Positions 35,642-44,216 of a stretch of DNA of 64,000 nucleotides are shown piece after piece (within the stretch, counting starts at the first letter, position 1; each line of letters opens with the position of its first letter). Both the position numbers and the translations under genes were made by a program. Source of the stretch: Paucibacter sediminis (GTDB lineage: Bacteria; Pseudomonadota; Gammaproteobacteria; Burkholderiales; Burkholderiaceae_C); NCBI RefSeq assembly GCF_030254645.1, contig NZ_CP116346.1, positions 3,761,001 through 3,825,000 on the forward strand. Direction: 5' to 3'. Below the pieces are notes generated by a model, which did no database searches, was not told the origin of the DNA, and saw nothing but the letters and a program-made list of their open reading frames with translations.

Positions 35642-36991
35642 ATGAGCGAAAGCATGGTGGGCGCAGAGCATGAAGAACAAGAGCTGCGCTTTGAAGACTA
35701 TTTCCGAGAAGGCAGCGCCCCCGGCGAGGCGCTGCTGTGGTGGCAGCTGGAGCGCAACGAGGCCCAGCTGAATGCCCTGCGGGCCCTGTGCCATGGCCCT
35801 GCGGCGCTGGTGCGCCTGCGCGTCTGGGTGTTCCTGGAGCTGATGGCGCTGCCGGAGTCGCGCGTCAGCCGCGACACCCTCAACCGCCACTTCCACATGC
35901 TGCGCGACGAGGCCCTGGAGCTGGTGCTCAAGCGCCTGCGCGAGGCCGAGCTGCTGGCCTGGGATGGCTCCAACCAGCAATACGGCGTGACGCCGCTGGC
36001 CCAGCAGCTGATCGGCATCCTCTCGCCGCTGACACGCGCCGCCGAGCAGGATGCCGACCTGGCCGCGCTCTTGGCCAACGTGGCCGGCGCCCACCAACTG
36101 GGCACTCTGGACCCGGCCCAGCTGCACCATCTGCAGGCCCAGCTGGCGCGGCTGTACGACGAATTCGCCGATGCGATCGCCAGCGGCAGCGAGTTCCATC
36201 TGCGCCGCGCGCGCCAGCGTTTCGAGCGCGCGCTCAAGCTGGTGGACCGCGCCGGCGACGCGCTCAAGGCCATCATCGAGCAGGCCCAGACCGAGGGCAA
36301 TGCGCGCCTGGAGCGGCTGGCGCGCGAGCTGGGCCTGGCGCAGGCGCGCCTGCTGGCGATGGCCAGCCAGTTCAACCGCGCGCTGCAGCAGGTGGACCGC
36401 CAGCGCGTCACCCTGGGGTCCACCGGCATCACCACCACCGATGTGCGGCGCTGGTTGCAGGGCGTGGGTTTTCTGGAAAACCTCAGCCTGGGTGCGCTCT
36501 CGCGCCCGGTGCACCCGGTGCTGGTGAGCCAGCACGAGCTGCTGGACATGTGCGAGGCCGAGTTCGAGCGCGACCGCCCCAAGCCAAAGGAGCTGGAGCC
36601 CCTGCCGCAGGGCATGGCCGCGCCCGAGGGCCAGCTGGCGGTGCTGAGCCTGCCGCCCGAGATGGCGGCGTTGCAGACCCTGCTGCAGCAGTGGAGCGGC
36701 GCGGGCCATGCCGAGCAAGACCTGTCCCCGGCGGTGCTGGGCGGCAGCTATGCGCGCGCCTCCTACCGTGCCCAGCTGCTGCCGCTGCTGGGCGATGTGC
36801 AGGCCCAGCATCTGCAGGGCGCCACCGGCGACATGGCGCGCCAGCCCTGGCGGGTGCGCTGGTCGGCCGAGCAGGGCGAAATTGATGACGAATACGTGTC
36901 GTGGATGAGCCGTGGTGTGCTCCATAGCACCGAGCACGGCAATGAAAAAAGCCCGACACCTCCTGCCAGCGAAGAATCTTCCTCCTCATGA
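35642..36991 (+). CDS. mksF: Condensin kleisin subunit, MksF-like
   Basis: The 449-residue protein is the first of three overlapping or adjacent genes whose last member is an SMC-type ATPase. The N-terminal part (about 20-125) looks winged-helix-like. A long helical middle (150-270, e.g. ERLARELGLAQARLLAMASQ) and a C-terminal domain with a Ser-rich tail follow. Size, position and following genes match mksF, the kleisin that bridges MksB heads in the MukBEF/MksBEF family. The family is too divergent for clear motifs, so the call rests mainly on operon context. The 3' end overlaps mksE by 4 bp (ATGA). Confidence 0.75.
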   Translation: MSESMVGAEHEEQELRFEDYFREGSAPGEALLWWQLERNEAQLNALRALCHGPAALVRLRVWVFLELMALPESRVSRDTLNRHFHMLRDEALELVLKRLREAELLAWDGSNQQYGVTPLAQQLIGILSPLTRAAEQDADLAALLANVAGAHQLGTLDPAQLHHLQAQLARLYDEFADAIASGSEFHLRRARQRFERALKLVDRAGDALKAIIEQAQTEGNARLERLARELGLAQARLLAMASQFNRALQQVDRQRVTLGSTGITTTDVRRWLQGVGFLENLSLGALSRPVHPVLVSQHELLDMCEAEFERDRPKPKELEPLPQGMAAPEGQLAVLSLPPEMAALQTLLQQWSGAGHAEQDLSPAVLGGSYARASYRAQLLPLLGDVQAQHLQGATGDMARQPWRVRWSAEQGEIDDEYVSWMSRGVLHSTEHGNEKSPTPPASEESSSS

Positions 36992-37716
36992 GTGCTTCCA
37001 CCTTTGACGATGCCGCGCAACTCGCGGCACAGCTGCTGGCGCGCCGCTGGCTGCCGCGCAACCACCCCCTGGTCAAGCGCGCCCTGATCGATACCGAGCT
37101 TTGGGGCGCTTTGGGCGCGCGCCTGGCCGCCGTGGGCCTGCGCGTGATCGACAACCTCTATGCCGACCACATCAGCGTGGCGATGCTGCGCCCGGTCGAG
37201 GTGGCGGTGTTCGGCGAGACCGGCCTGGCCGCCAACAACAACCTCGACCTGCCGCGCGATGGCGTGGCCCTGCTGGTGGTGCTGTGGTCGCTCATCATCC
37301 TGCCCAAGCGCCAGCGCCAGGTGGCACGCGCCGACGCCAAGGAGGGCGAAGGCCAGGGCGAGATGTTCGCCACCGACAAGCCACTGCCGCTGGCCGCCAG
37401 TGTCTCGCCCACGCTCAGCTACCGCAGCCTGCTGGCCGATTTCGGCAACCAACTGGGCAAGAAGATGCGGCTGGATTCCAACCTCAAGCTGCTGGAACGC
37501 CAGGGCTTCATCATCCGGCGCGCCGAGGACATTGCCGAGGGGCCGCTGCTGGACCTGCTGCTGGACTACGACACCCTGGCGCCGCGCATCCTCGATGGCG
37601 CCCTGGCCGAGGTGCTGGCCCGCAGCACCGACCCCACTGCCGCCCCCGCGCTCGCCCGGCTTCGCGAAGCCGAACAAGAAGTGATAGCCGAAGTAGAAGA
37701 CGACAGCGAGCTCTGA
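36988..37716 (+). CDS. mksE: Condensin accessory (KITE) subunit, MksE-like
   Basis: The 242-residue protein starts within the mksF stop (ATGA). It is a two-winged-helix-type protein by helical pattern, with RVIDNLYADHISVAMLRPVE, LSYRSLLADFGNQLGKKMR and LKLLERQGFIIRRAED. The last resembles a wing region. MksE dimers bind kleisin and control MksB activity. A short acidic, Ser-rich C-terminal tail ends the protein. Only 3 bp separate it from the SMC gene, so the three subunits should be made in fixed ratio. The assignment is by order, length and fold-like pattern. Confidence 0.75.
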   Translation: MSASTFDDAAQLAAQLLARRWLPRNHPLVKRALIDTELWGALGARLAAVGLRVIDNLYADHISVAMLRPVEVAVFGETGLAANNNLDLPRDGVALLVVLWSLIILPKRQRQVARADAKEGEGQGEMFATDKPLPLAASVSPTLSYRSLLADFGNQLGKKMRLDSNLKLLERQGFIIRRAEDIAEGPLLDLLLDYDTLAPRILDGALAEVLARSTDPTAAPALARLREAEQEVIAEVEDDSEL

Positions 37717-37719
37717 GAC

Positions 37720-40539
37720 ATGTTTCATCTGCAATCCCTGGAACTGCTGCACTGGGACTACTGCCAGCGCGTCTCGATGCCGCTGGACGGCGCCATCATC
37801 ACCATCGCCGGCCCCAATGGCTCGGGCAAGACCACGCTGCTGGATGCGATGCGCACCCTCTTGGGCCTGGAATGCTCGGGCGGCCGCACCTTCCGCACCT
37901 ATGCCAGGCACGCGAACGCCGAGACCGCCTGGCTGCGCGCCCTGGTGGACAACCGCCCGCGTGGCCGCCAGAACAGCAGCCGCCCCTTCGGCAGCTCGCT
38001 GCTCTATGCCGACCAGGTGACCTTGGCCTGCCGCATCGAGCGCCATGGCGGCGATTGGCAGCGCCGCTATGTGATGGTGGACGGCGTGCACGAGATCGAG
38101 GCCCTGGCCAGCCGCCCCGAGAAGGACTGGATGGGCATCGAGGCCTGGAAGCGCCGCCTGGAGGCCGCCGGCCTCACGCGCGCCATCGGCCGCGTGCTGG
38201 CGCTGGAGCAGGGCCAGACCGACCGCCTCTGCGAGCTCAGCCCCAAGGAGCTCTTGCGCCTGGTGTTCGAGGTGTTCGGTGACCAGGAGGTGCTGGACCG
38301 CTACGACCAGGCGCGCAGCCACCAGCAGCAGCTGCTCAAGGAAGTGGAACAGGCCACGCACGAGCTTTCGCACACCCAGGCCCAGCTCTCGGACCTGGCG
38401 AACCGCGTCAACAGCTACCAGCAATACCAGCTGCGCCTGAAGGAACGCGAGCGCCTGGCCAGCGAGGTGGTGCCGGTGCTGCAGTGGGCGGAAGGCAGAC
38501 AGCGCACTGCGCAATCGCTGCGCGAGCTGCACCGCCAGCGCCTCTTCGCCGCCCACGACCAGCGCCATATGGCCGACAAGCGCGCCGAGCTGCATCGCCT
38601 CTTCGAGGCCCAGCAGGCCGCCAAGCAGAAGCTGCTGGACCTGGAGTCCGAGCGCAAGGCCGCGCGTGCCGCCTTCGACGCCGCACGCGAATCCGAGCGC
38701 CCCTTCGAGCTGCTCGCCAAGCGCGAGGAAGAGCTCAAGACCCTGGCCGCGGTGGAGGCCGACGCCCAGGAGCTGACGCAGCGCCTGGAGAGCCTCGCCA
38801 GCCAGCAGCATGGGCTGCGCGAAAGCTTTACCCGCGCCAATGACCAGAGTCGCAAGGCCCAGGCCGCGCTGGAGGCGATGACGGGCCAGCGCCTACCGCC
38901 GCCGCCGGCCGAGGTGACGCGCTTCCGCCGTGCGCTCGACGAAGCTGGCATAACCCATCATGTGCTGGCCGATTGCATCGACATCGCCGACGAGACCTGG
39001 CGTGCCGCCGCCGAAGGCATGTTGCGCCCCTCGCGCTGGGTGGTGGTGCTGGCGCACAGCAGCGACGAGGGCCGCGCCTTCAGCCTAGCCTCCAAGGAGC
39101 GCTACCGCCATTACGTGGTGGCCGACGCCGAGCATGCGCCGGCCGTGGCGCCCAAGGATTCGCTGCTGGCCGCGCTCAAGATCAACGCCAAGGTGCCCGG
39201 CTGGATGCTGCGTCAGCTGGGCGGTATCCGCTGCGTGAAGGACACCGAGGCCGGCGCCCGTGCCGGGGGCGAATGGATCACCCCCGACGCCTATTACCGC
39301 GACGGCCGTGGCGGCCGCAGCCTCTGGGTGGAGCCGCGCGAGTACCAGTTCGGCGTCTCGGCGATGGAGTCGCGCCGCAAGGCGCTGGAAGCCGAGCTGG
39401 CGCGCTATGACGGCGAGCTCACCCGCATCGCCAAGGAGCAGGCCGAGGTCGAGCGCCAGCTGAAGGACGCGCAACGTGCCGCCCAGGGCCACAAGGCCGC
39501 CAAGGAGCTTTCCGAGCGCAGCGATGAATTTGCCGAGGGCAGGGCGCGCCTGCCGGCGCTGCGCCAGGCGCGCATCGAGGCCAGCACCCGCATGGGCGCG
39601 CTGGAGCAGGAGCATGACCGCGCGCTCACCCAATCGACCCGCAGCGAACGCGACTACGAGGCCGCGCAGGGCGGGCTCAAGGCCAGCGAGGAGAACGTCT
39701 TGCGCGTGCAGCGCGAGCATGAAAGCCGCCGGCAAGACCTGACCCTGGCCGCGAAGGCCTCGCGCGAGGCACGCGGCAATTTCCCGGCCTCCTGGGTACA
39801 GCCGGCCAAGCTGCAGGCCTTGCGCGACGAGTTCGAGAACGCCAAGCAGGCCGAGATCGCCGCACGCCATGTGCAGGCCGAGCTCGACACCGGGGTGTGG
39901 GAAACCGACCCCCAGGTGCAGGAGCGCCATGCGCGCATGAGCGTCTCGGTGCTGGAGCAGAGCACCCAGCTGGACGACCGCCGTGCCAGCAACGAGATGG
40001 CGCGCATCGCCGCCTTCAATGCCCGCGAGCGCTATATCGATGTGCTGCGCGCCACCGTGCGCCGCTACAAGAAGAACGTCCAGGAGCTCGGCGAACTGGC
40101 CGGCGTGCTGGCCCAGGCCGAGCTGCCGCACCTGGACAACGACGACACCGTGCTGGCCCAGGCCGGCCTGCATGTGAAGTTCAACTTCGACGGCAAGGGC
40201 GAGGTGGGCCTGAACGACGGCGAGGCCTCGGGCGGCCAGCAGGTGCTGAAGAGCCTGATCCTGCTGGTGGGCCTGATGAAGGACGACGACTCGCCCGGCG
40301 GTTTCGTCTTCATCGACGAACCCTTTGCCCACCTGGACGTGCGCAACATCCAGCTGGTCGGCCACTTCCTGCGCTCCACCCGCGCCCAGTACCTGCTCAC
40401 CACCCCCATCACCCACAACGTGGAAGTGTTCGAGCCCTCGGAGATCACGCTCGTCACGAGCAAGAAGTCGCGCGGCGAACGCTGGGCGCCGCCCATCGCG
40501 GTGCTGGCGAGACGGCCGGAGAAGGCTCTCTACGACTGA
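37720..40539 (+). CDS. mksB: SMC-type condensin ATPase, MksB-like
   Basis: The 939-residue SMC protein has Walker A GPNGSGKTTL at 31-40 and a long coiled coil (about 200-385). A hinge-like globular part (about 400-510, with VLADCIDIADETWRAAAEGM) is followed by a returning coil (550-770). The head ends with signature SGGQQ at 837-841 and Walker B FVFIDEP (Asp866, Glu867). It would use ATP to load or extrude DNA loops with MksF and MksE. At 939 residues it fits MksB rather than the longer JetC of Wadjet systems. No nuclease gene (MksG/JetD) follows: the next ORF is a PEP-CTERM protein 431 bp on. Confidence 0.88.
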   Translation: MFHLQSLELLHWDYCQRVSMPLDGAIITIAGPNGSGKTTLLDAMRTLLGLECSGGRTFRTYARHANAETAWLRALVDNRPRGRQNSSRPFGSSLLYADQVTLACRIERHGGDWQRRYVMVDGVHEIEALASRPEKDWMGIEAWKRRLEAAGLTRAIGRVLALEQGQTDRLCELSPKELLRLVFEVFGDQEVLDRYDQARSHQQQLLKEVEQATHELSHTQAQLSDLANRVNSYQQYQLRLKERERLASEVVPVLQWAEGRQRTAQSLRELHRQRLFAAHDQRHMADKRAELHRLFEAQQAAKQKLLDLESERKAARAAFDAARESERPFELLAKREEELKTLAAVEADAQELTQRLESLASQQHGLRESFTRANDQSRKAQAALEAMTGQRLPPPPAEVTRFRRALDEAGITHHVLADCIDIADETWRAAAEGMLRPSRWVVVLAHSSDEGRAFSLASKERYRHYVVADAEHAPAVAPKDSLLAALKINAKVPGWMLRQLGGIRCVKDTEAGARAGGEWITPDAYYRDGRGGRSLWVEPREYQFGVSAMESRRKALEAELARYDGELTRIAKEQAEVERQLKDAQRAAQGHKAAKELSERSDEFAEGRARLPALRQARIEASTRMGALEQEHDRALTQSTRSERDYEAAQGGLKASEENVLRVQREHESRRQDLTLAAKASREARGNFPASWVQPAKLQALRDEFENAKQAEIAARHVQAELDTGVWETDPQVQERHARMSVSVLEQSTQLDDRRASNEMARIAAFNARERYIDVLRATVRRYKKNVQELGELAGVLAQAELPHLDNDDTVLAQAGLHVKFNFDGKGEVGLNDGEASGGQQVLKSLILLVGLMKDDDSPGGFVFIDEPFAHLDVRNIQLVGHFLRSTRAQYLLTTPITHNVEVFEPSEITLVTSKKSRGERWAPPIAVLARRPEKALYD

Positions 40540-40543
40540 GTGC

Positions 40544-40568
40544 GTGCCATCGCGCACCGCGATGGCAC
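40544..40568. terminator. Perfect 11-bp hairpin directly after mksB
   Basis: Arms GTGCCATCGCG and CGCGATGGCAC flank a CAC loop and begin 4 bp after the mksB stop. No T-run follows, so it may act as a transcript 3'-end stabiliser or as part of a Rho-dependent end rather than an intrinsic terminator. Confidence 0.55.
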
Positions 40569-40860
40569 CTCCTGGGCAAGACCTGGCCCCAGCTTGATGC
40601 GCGGCCCGCACCGTGCGGGTTCACGCGCCCATGGCGTCAGGGTTTGCGCGGCCCCTTACCTGCGGGGAGCACGCGCCAAGTCACGGAACTGACACGCTCA
40701 AATCGGCATCGACTCGCTATGCTTGCCCGCAGCGAAGCGGCAGCCGACGACGGTGTTCTGTTCGTCCCGCTGACTGTTTTGCCGCGCGAATTGCAGTTTG
40801 TTCGCGCAGCACCGGGTGGCCGAGCGTGATGCTTTGACTGCCCAGATTTTTTCCTGGATG
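40569..40860. other. Spacer between the Mks operon and the PEP-CTERM cluster
   Basis: About 290 bp without a credible gene. The only signal seen is TTGACT (40834-40839), which could be a -35 for the downstream cluster, without a good -10. Confidence 0.4.
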
Positions 40861-40895
40861 CGCAAACGTTTTTATGCAATCGCCAAACGTTTGCG
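40861..40895. promoter_or_regulatory. Paired AAACGTTT operators, LacI/PurR-like
   Basis: CGCAAACGTTT (40861-40871) and AAACGTTTGCG (40885-40895) form an inverted repeat. Each contains the palindrome AAACGTTT, with centres 21 bp apart (two helical turns). CGCAAACGTTTGCG is the core of PurR-type LacI-family operators. They lie 75 bp upstream of the first PEP-CTERM gene. Confidence 0.5.
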
Positions 40896-40970
40896 AGCGT
40901 GACCGAAGGGCGAGCCCGACGTGTCGCGTCCGAGTTTTGTGTTGTTCCAACTGACCGAGGGATCCTCACC

Positions 40971-41774
40971 ATGCTGAACTTCAAACCCACCGTCGCGCTG
41001 AGCGCGCTTGCCGCCGCGGCCATGCTCGCGGCCGCCCCGGCGCAGGCCGCCATCACCGTGAGCAGCGGTGCTTTCAACTATGCGCAGTCGTTCGACTCGC
41101 TGGCGACCACGGGCACCACCGTCGTCTGGGCGAATGACTCCACGCTGCCCGGCTGGAGCCTGTTCAACACCAATTTGACGGCTGTCACCGCCTACCTGGC
41201 CGATGACGGCACCAGCAACGCCGGCAAGTTCCGCAGCTTCGGTGCGGCCGGCTCGACCGAGCGCGCGCTGGGTGGCGTTGGCTCGGGCTCGCTGTCGGGC
41301 TGGATCGCCGTGGCCTTCGACAACGCCACCGGCCATGACCTCTCCGGTTTCAAGATCGGCTTTGATGGCGAGCAGTGGCGCAATGGCGGCAACACCACCC
41401 TGGCCGCGCAAAACATGGTGCTGCAGTACGGCTTCGGCTCCAGCTTCGCCACGGTGGCCAACTGGGTCACGCCCGGCGGCAACTTCGACTGGACTTCGGT
41501 CGTCAACACGGCCACCGCGGGCAAGGTCGACGGCAACGCCGCCGGCCTGCAGGCGGCGCGCGGCGGTGTCGTGAACACCAGTTGGGCCGCCGGCAGCACG
41601 CTGTGGGTGCGCTGGGCCGAGAACAACGACGCTGGCAACGACCATGGCCTGGCGATCGACAACCTGAGCCTGAGCGTCATCGCCCCCGCCGTCCCCGAGC
41701 CCAGCACCTACGCGCTGCTGCTGGCCGGCCTGGGCACGGTGGGCTTCATGGCCCGCCGCCGCCGTTCGAACTGA
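40971..41774 (+). CDS. PEP-CTERM protein, first gene of a surface-protein cluster
   Basis: The 267-residue protein has the signal peptide MLNFKPTVALSALAAAAMLA and a Ser/Thr/Gly-rich beta-type body. The C-terminal sorting signal is VPEPSTYALLLAGLGTVGFM followed by ARRRRSN. The start is chosen for the signal peptide and a GAGGGA ribosome-binding site. The tail would be recognised by an exosortase encoded elsewhere, leading to export and possible surface anchoring or shedding into exopolysaccharide. It is followed after 72 bp by a PHP-fold metallohydrolase. Double AAACGTTT sites upstream suggest LacI-family control, perhaps by a sugar or nucleotide. Confidence 0.82.
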   Translation: MLNFKPTVALSALAAAAMLAAAPAQAAITVSSGAFNYAQSFDSLATTGTTVVWANDSTLPGWSLFNTNLTAVTAYLADDGTSNAGKFRSFGAAGSTERALGGVGSGSLSGWIAVAFDNATGHDLSGFKIGFDGEQWRNGGNTTLAAQNMVLQYGFGSSFATVANWVTPGGNFDWTSVVNTATAGKVDGNAAGLQAARGGVVNTSWAAGSTLWVRWAENNDAGNDHGLAIDNLSLSVIAPAVPEPSTYALLLAGLGTVGFMARRRRSN

Positions 41775-41846
41775 TAGCCCGACGAGCCGGCATGCCCGCC
41801 CGCGCGGGCATGCCCCTCCGTCCGACCGTCTCGCCCTCTTGCTGGA

Positions 41847-44204
41847 ATGACCATCACCACCATGCCTAGCCACTCGCTCAAACTCGTACCGCGCGCCATC
41901 GTGCTGCTGGCCGCGCTCTCGGCCGCGGGCCTGGCCATCGGCGGCGCCATCAGCCCCGATCACCAGGAATTCGAAGCCACCCTGCACGTGCCCTACCGCG
42001 CCGATGCCACGGCCATCGCCGAGGCACGCAGCTTCACGCTGCGCTTCGAGTACCCGCAGGTGGAGCGCACCCAGACCATCTCCTGGCGGCTGGAGTTGCT
42101 GGACCCCGCCGGCGCCCTGGTGCAGCGTTGGTATGGCGTGGAGACCCTGGTCAAGGGCGAGATCGCGGTGCAGGTCGACTGGGCCGGCAGGCAGGCCGGC
42201 ATGGCCGCCGCCGATGGCGTCTACCAGGTGCGCCTGAGCGCCAGCTCCGCCGATGCGAACGGGCAATTGCCCAGCGTGGGCCTGATGGAAGACTTCGTCG
42301 AGGCCAGCCTGAGCGCTGCGGCCGACGACGTGATCGAGCAGGCCTGGGACATGCATGTGGGCGTGCTCACGCCGCCGTCCATGCCGGCCTTCAAGCCGCT
42401 GGCAACGGCGAGTGCGGCGCGCGCCGGCAGCGGCACCGCGGGTGCCAAGCCCGCGCAGCGCAAGGCCCTGGCCGCGCCGGTGAGCAACGGCCTGCCCTAC
42501 ACGGTCTACCTGGGCAATCTGCACAGCCAGACCGGTCATAGCGACGGTGGCGGCATCATCGGCGCCTGCACCGGCGAGAACGACCCGCAGTCGAACATGG
42601 CACGTGGCCCCAAGGAGGCCTATCTGTACGCGATGCAGCGCGGGCTCGACATCCTGGTGACCTCCGAACACAACCACATGTTCGATGGCTCGACCAGCAC
42701 CAACACGGCCCAGACTCCCGCGTACGCCAAGGACCTGTACAAGGCCGGCCTGGCCGAGGCTGCCGCATTCAACGCCGCCAACCCGAGCTTCCTGGGCGTG
42801 TACGGCATGGAGTGGGGCACCATCAGCGGCGGCGGCCACCTGAACATCTTCAATTCCACCGATCTGCTGGGCTGGGAATACAACGCCAAGAACGAGCTGC
42901 TGGCCGATACCTATACCGAGAAGAACATCGCCGACAAGCTCTACGCCCTGATGGCGCAGCGCGGCCTGGTGGGGCAGTTCAACCATCCGTCCAGCAGCGG
43001 CCAGTACCTGGTGAACAACGTGGCATTCGGCTACACCGCGGATGGCGAGAAGGCGATGGCCTTGTGCGAGGTGATGAACACGCCAGCCTTCTCCAACACC
43101 ATCAACGAGTCCGACAACGGCAACAGCGGCTACGAGGGTGCCTGCAAGAAGGCGCTGGAGGCCGGCTTCAAGGTGGCGTTCTCGACCAACCAGGACAACC
43201 ACTGCGCCAATTGGGGTGCCTCGTCGACCAACCGCACCGGCATCCTGATTCCCAGCGGCGTGCCGCTGAGCAAGGACGCCTTCATCGACGCGCTGAAGGC
43301 GCGCCGCGTCTTCGCCACCATGGACAAGACCTCGCAACTGGTGCTGACGGCCAACGGTCACCTGATGGGTGAGACCTTCACCAATGCGGGCCCGCTCAAC
43401 CTCGTCGCCAACTACGCGCCCGGCGCCGGCAAGGCAGCCGCCACGGTGAAGATCTACGAGGGCGTGCCCAAGCGCAATGGCACGGTCACCGAGTTCTCGA
43501 GCACGGCGGTCAACAACTTCACGCCCGCGCTGGGCAACCATTTCTACTACGCCAAGGTGACGCAGACCGACGGCAAGATCCTCTGGTCGGCACCGATCTG
43601 GGTCAACCAGGTGGCCGACACCGTGGCGCCGCAAGTCAGCGCCTCCGTCAGCGGCAGCAGCGGCCTGATCACGCTGGCCGCCGACGCGAGCGACAACGTC
43701 GGCGTGACGCGGGTGGATTTCAGCGTGGACGGCGCGCTCAAGGGCAGCAGCAGCCAGGCGCCCTATGCCCTCAAGCTCGATTCCAAGCTGCTCGCCAATG
43801 GCGGCCATGCGCTGGTGGCCACGGCCTACGACGCGGCCAACAACGCCGGCAGCTCGGCCAGCGTGGGCTTCACGGTGGCGAATGTGGCCGACGTCAGCGG
43901 CTCGGTGCTGGTGCAGAGCTCGGGCCTGGTGCTGAACCGCAGCACCCAGCGTTTCAACGGCACGATCACGCTCACCAACCAGGGCGGCGTGGCGCTGTCC
44001 GGCCCGCTGCAGCTGCAGCTCGACGGCCTGCCCGCCGGCGTGAGCCTGTTCAACGCCACCGGCACGCACGCCGGTTCGCCCTACATCACCGCCACGACGG
44101 GCAACCTGGCGGCGGGTGCCAGCGTCAGCGTGCCGGTCAGCTTCAGCAATCCCAACAAGATTGCCATCAGCTACAGCAGCAAGATCTTTTCAGGTTCGTT
44201 CTAA
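41847..44204 (+). CDS. Secreted PHP-fold metallohydrolase with Ig-like C-terminal domains
   Basis: The 785-residue protein has an N-terminal signal or anchor (about 12-35), then an immunoglobulin-like domain (36-160). A PHP/CehA-like catalytic domain (about 220-520) has candidate metal ligands in GNLHSQTGHSDGGG (His226, His231), VTSEHNH (Glu274, His275, His277), FNHPSS (His380) and NQDNHCANW (His452). Residues 608-785 hold two beta-sandwich domains. PHP proteins are phosphoesterases; a secreted one could act on phosphodiesters or phosphorylated glycans. It lacks its own PEP-CTERM tail but lies between two genes that have one. The start could also be the ATG at 41862. Confidence 0.75.
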   Translation: MTITTMPSHSLKLVPRAIVLLAALSAAGLAIGGAISPDHQEFEATLHVPYRADATAIAEARSFTLRFEYPQVERTQTISWRLELLDPAGALVQRWYGVETLVKGEIAVQVDWAGRQAGMAAADGVYQVRLSASSADANGQLPSVGLMEDFVEASLSAAADDVIEQAWDMHVGVLTPPSMPAFKPLATASAARAGSGTAGAKPAQRKALAAPVSNGLPYTVYLGNLHSQTGHSDGGGIIGACTGENDPQSNMARGPKEAYLYAMQRGLDILVTSEHNHMFDGSTSTNTAQTPAYAKDLYKAGLAEAAAFNAANPSFLGVYGMEWGTISGGGHLNIFNSTDLLGWEYNAKNELLADTYTEKNIADKLYALMAQRGLVGQFNHPSSSGQYLVNNVAFGYTADGEKAMALCEVMNTPAFSNTINESDNGNSGYEGACKKALEAGFKVAFSTNQDNHCANWGASSTNRTGILIPSGVPLSKDAFIDALKARRVFATMDKTSQLVLTANGHLMGETFTNAGPLNLVANYAPGAGKAAATVKIYEGVPKRNGTVTEFSSTAVNNFTPALGNHFYYAKVTQTDGKILWSAPIWVNQVADTVAPQVSASVSGSSGLITLAADASDNVGVTRVDFSVDGALKGSSSQAPYALKLDSKLLANGGHALVATAYDAANNAGSSASVGFTVANVADVSGSVLVQSSGLVLNRSTQRFNGTITLTNQGGVALSGPLQLQLDGLPAGVSLFNATGTHAGSPYITATTGNLAAGASVSVPVSFSNPNKIAISYSSKIFSGSF

Positions 44205-44216
44205 GGACAGCACACC

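Noticed and set aside
35642-40539. Complete Wadjet (JetABCD) defence system
   Set aside because: No JetD/MksG nuclease gene is adjacent and the SMC is shorter than JetC, so MksFEB is the better call.
40872-44069. Minus-strand ORF of 1065 codons across the PEP-CTERM/PHP region
   Set aside because: Antisense shadow with repetitive Arg/His/Gly/Val composition; the plus-strand genes have signal peptides, motifs and ribosome-binding sites.
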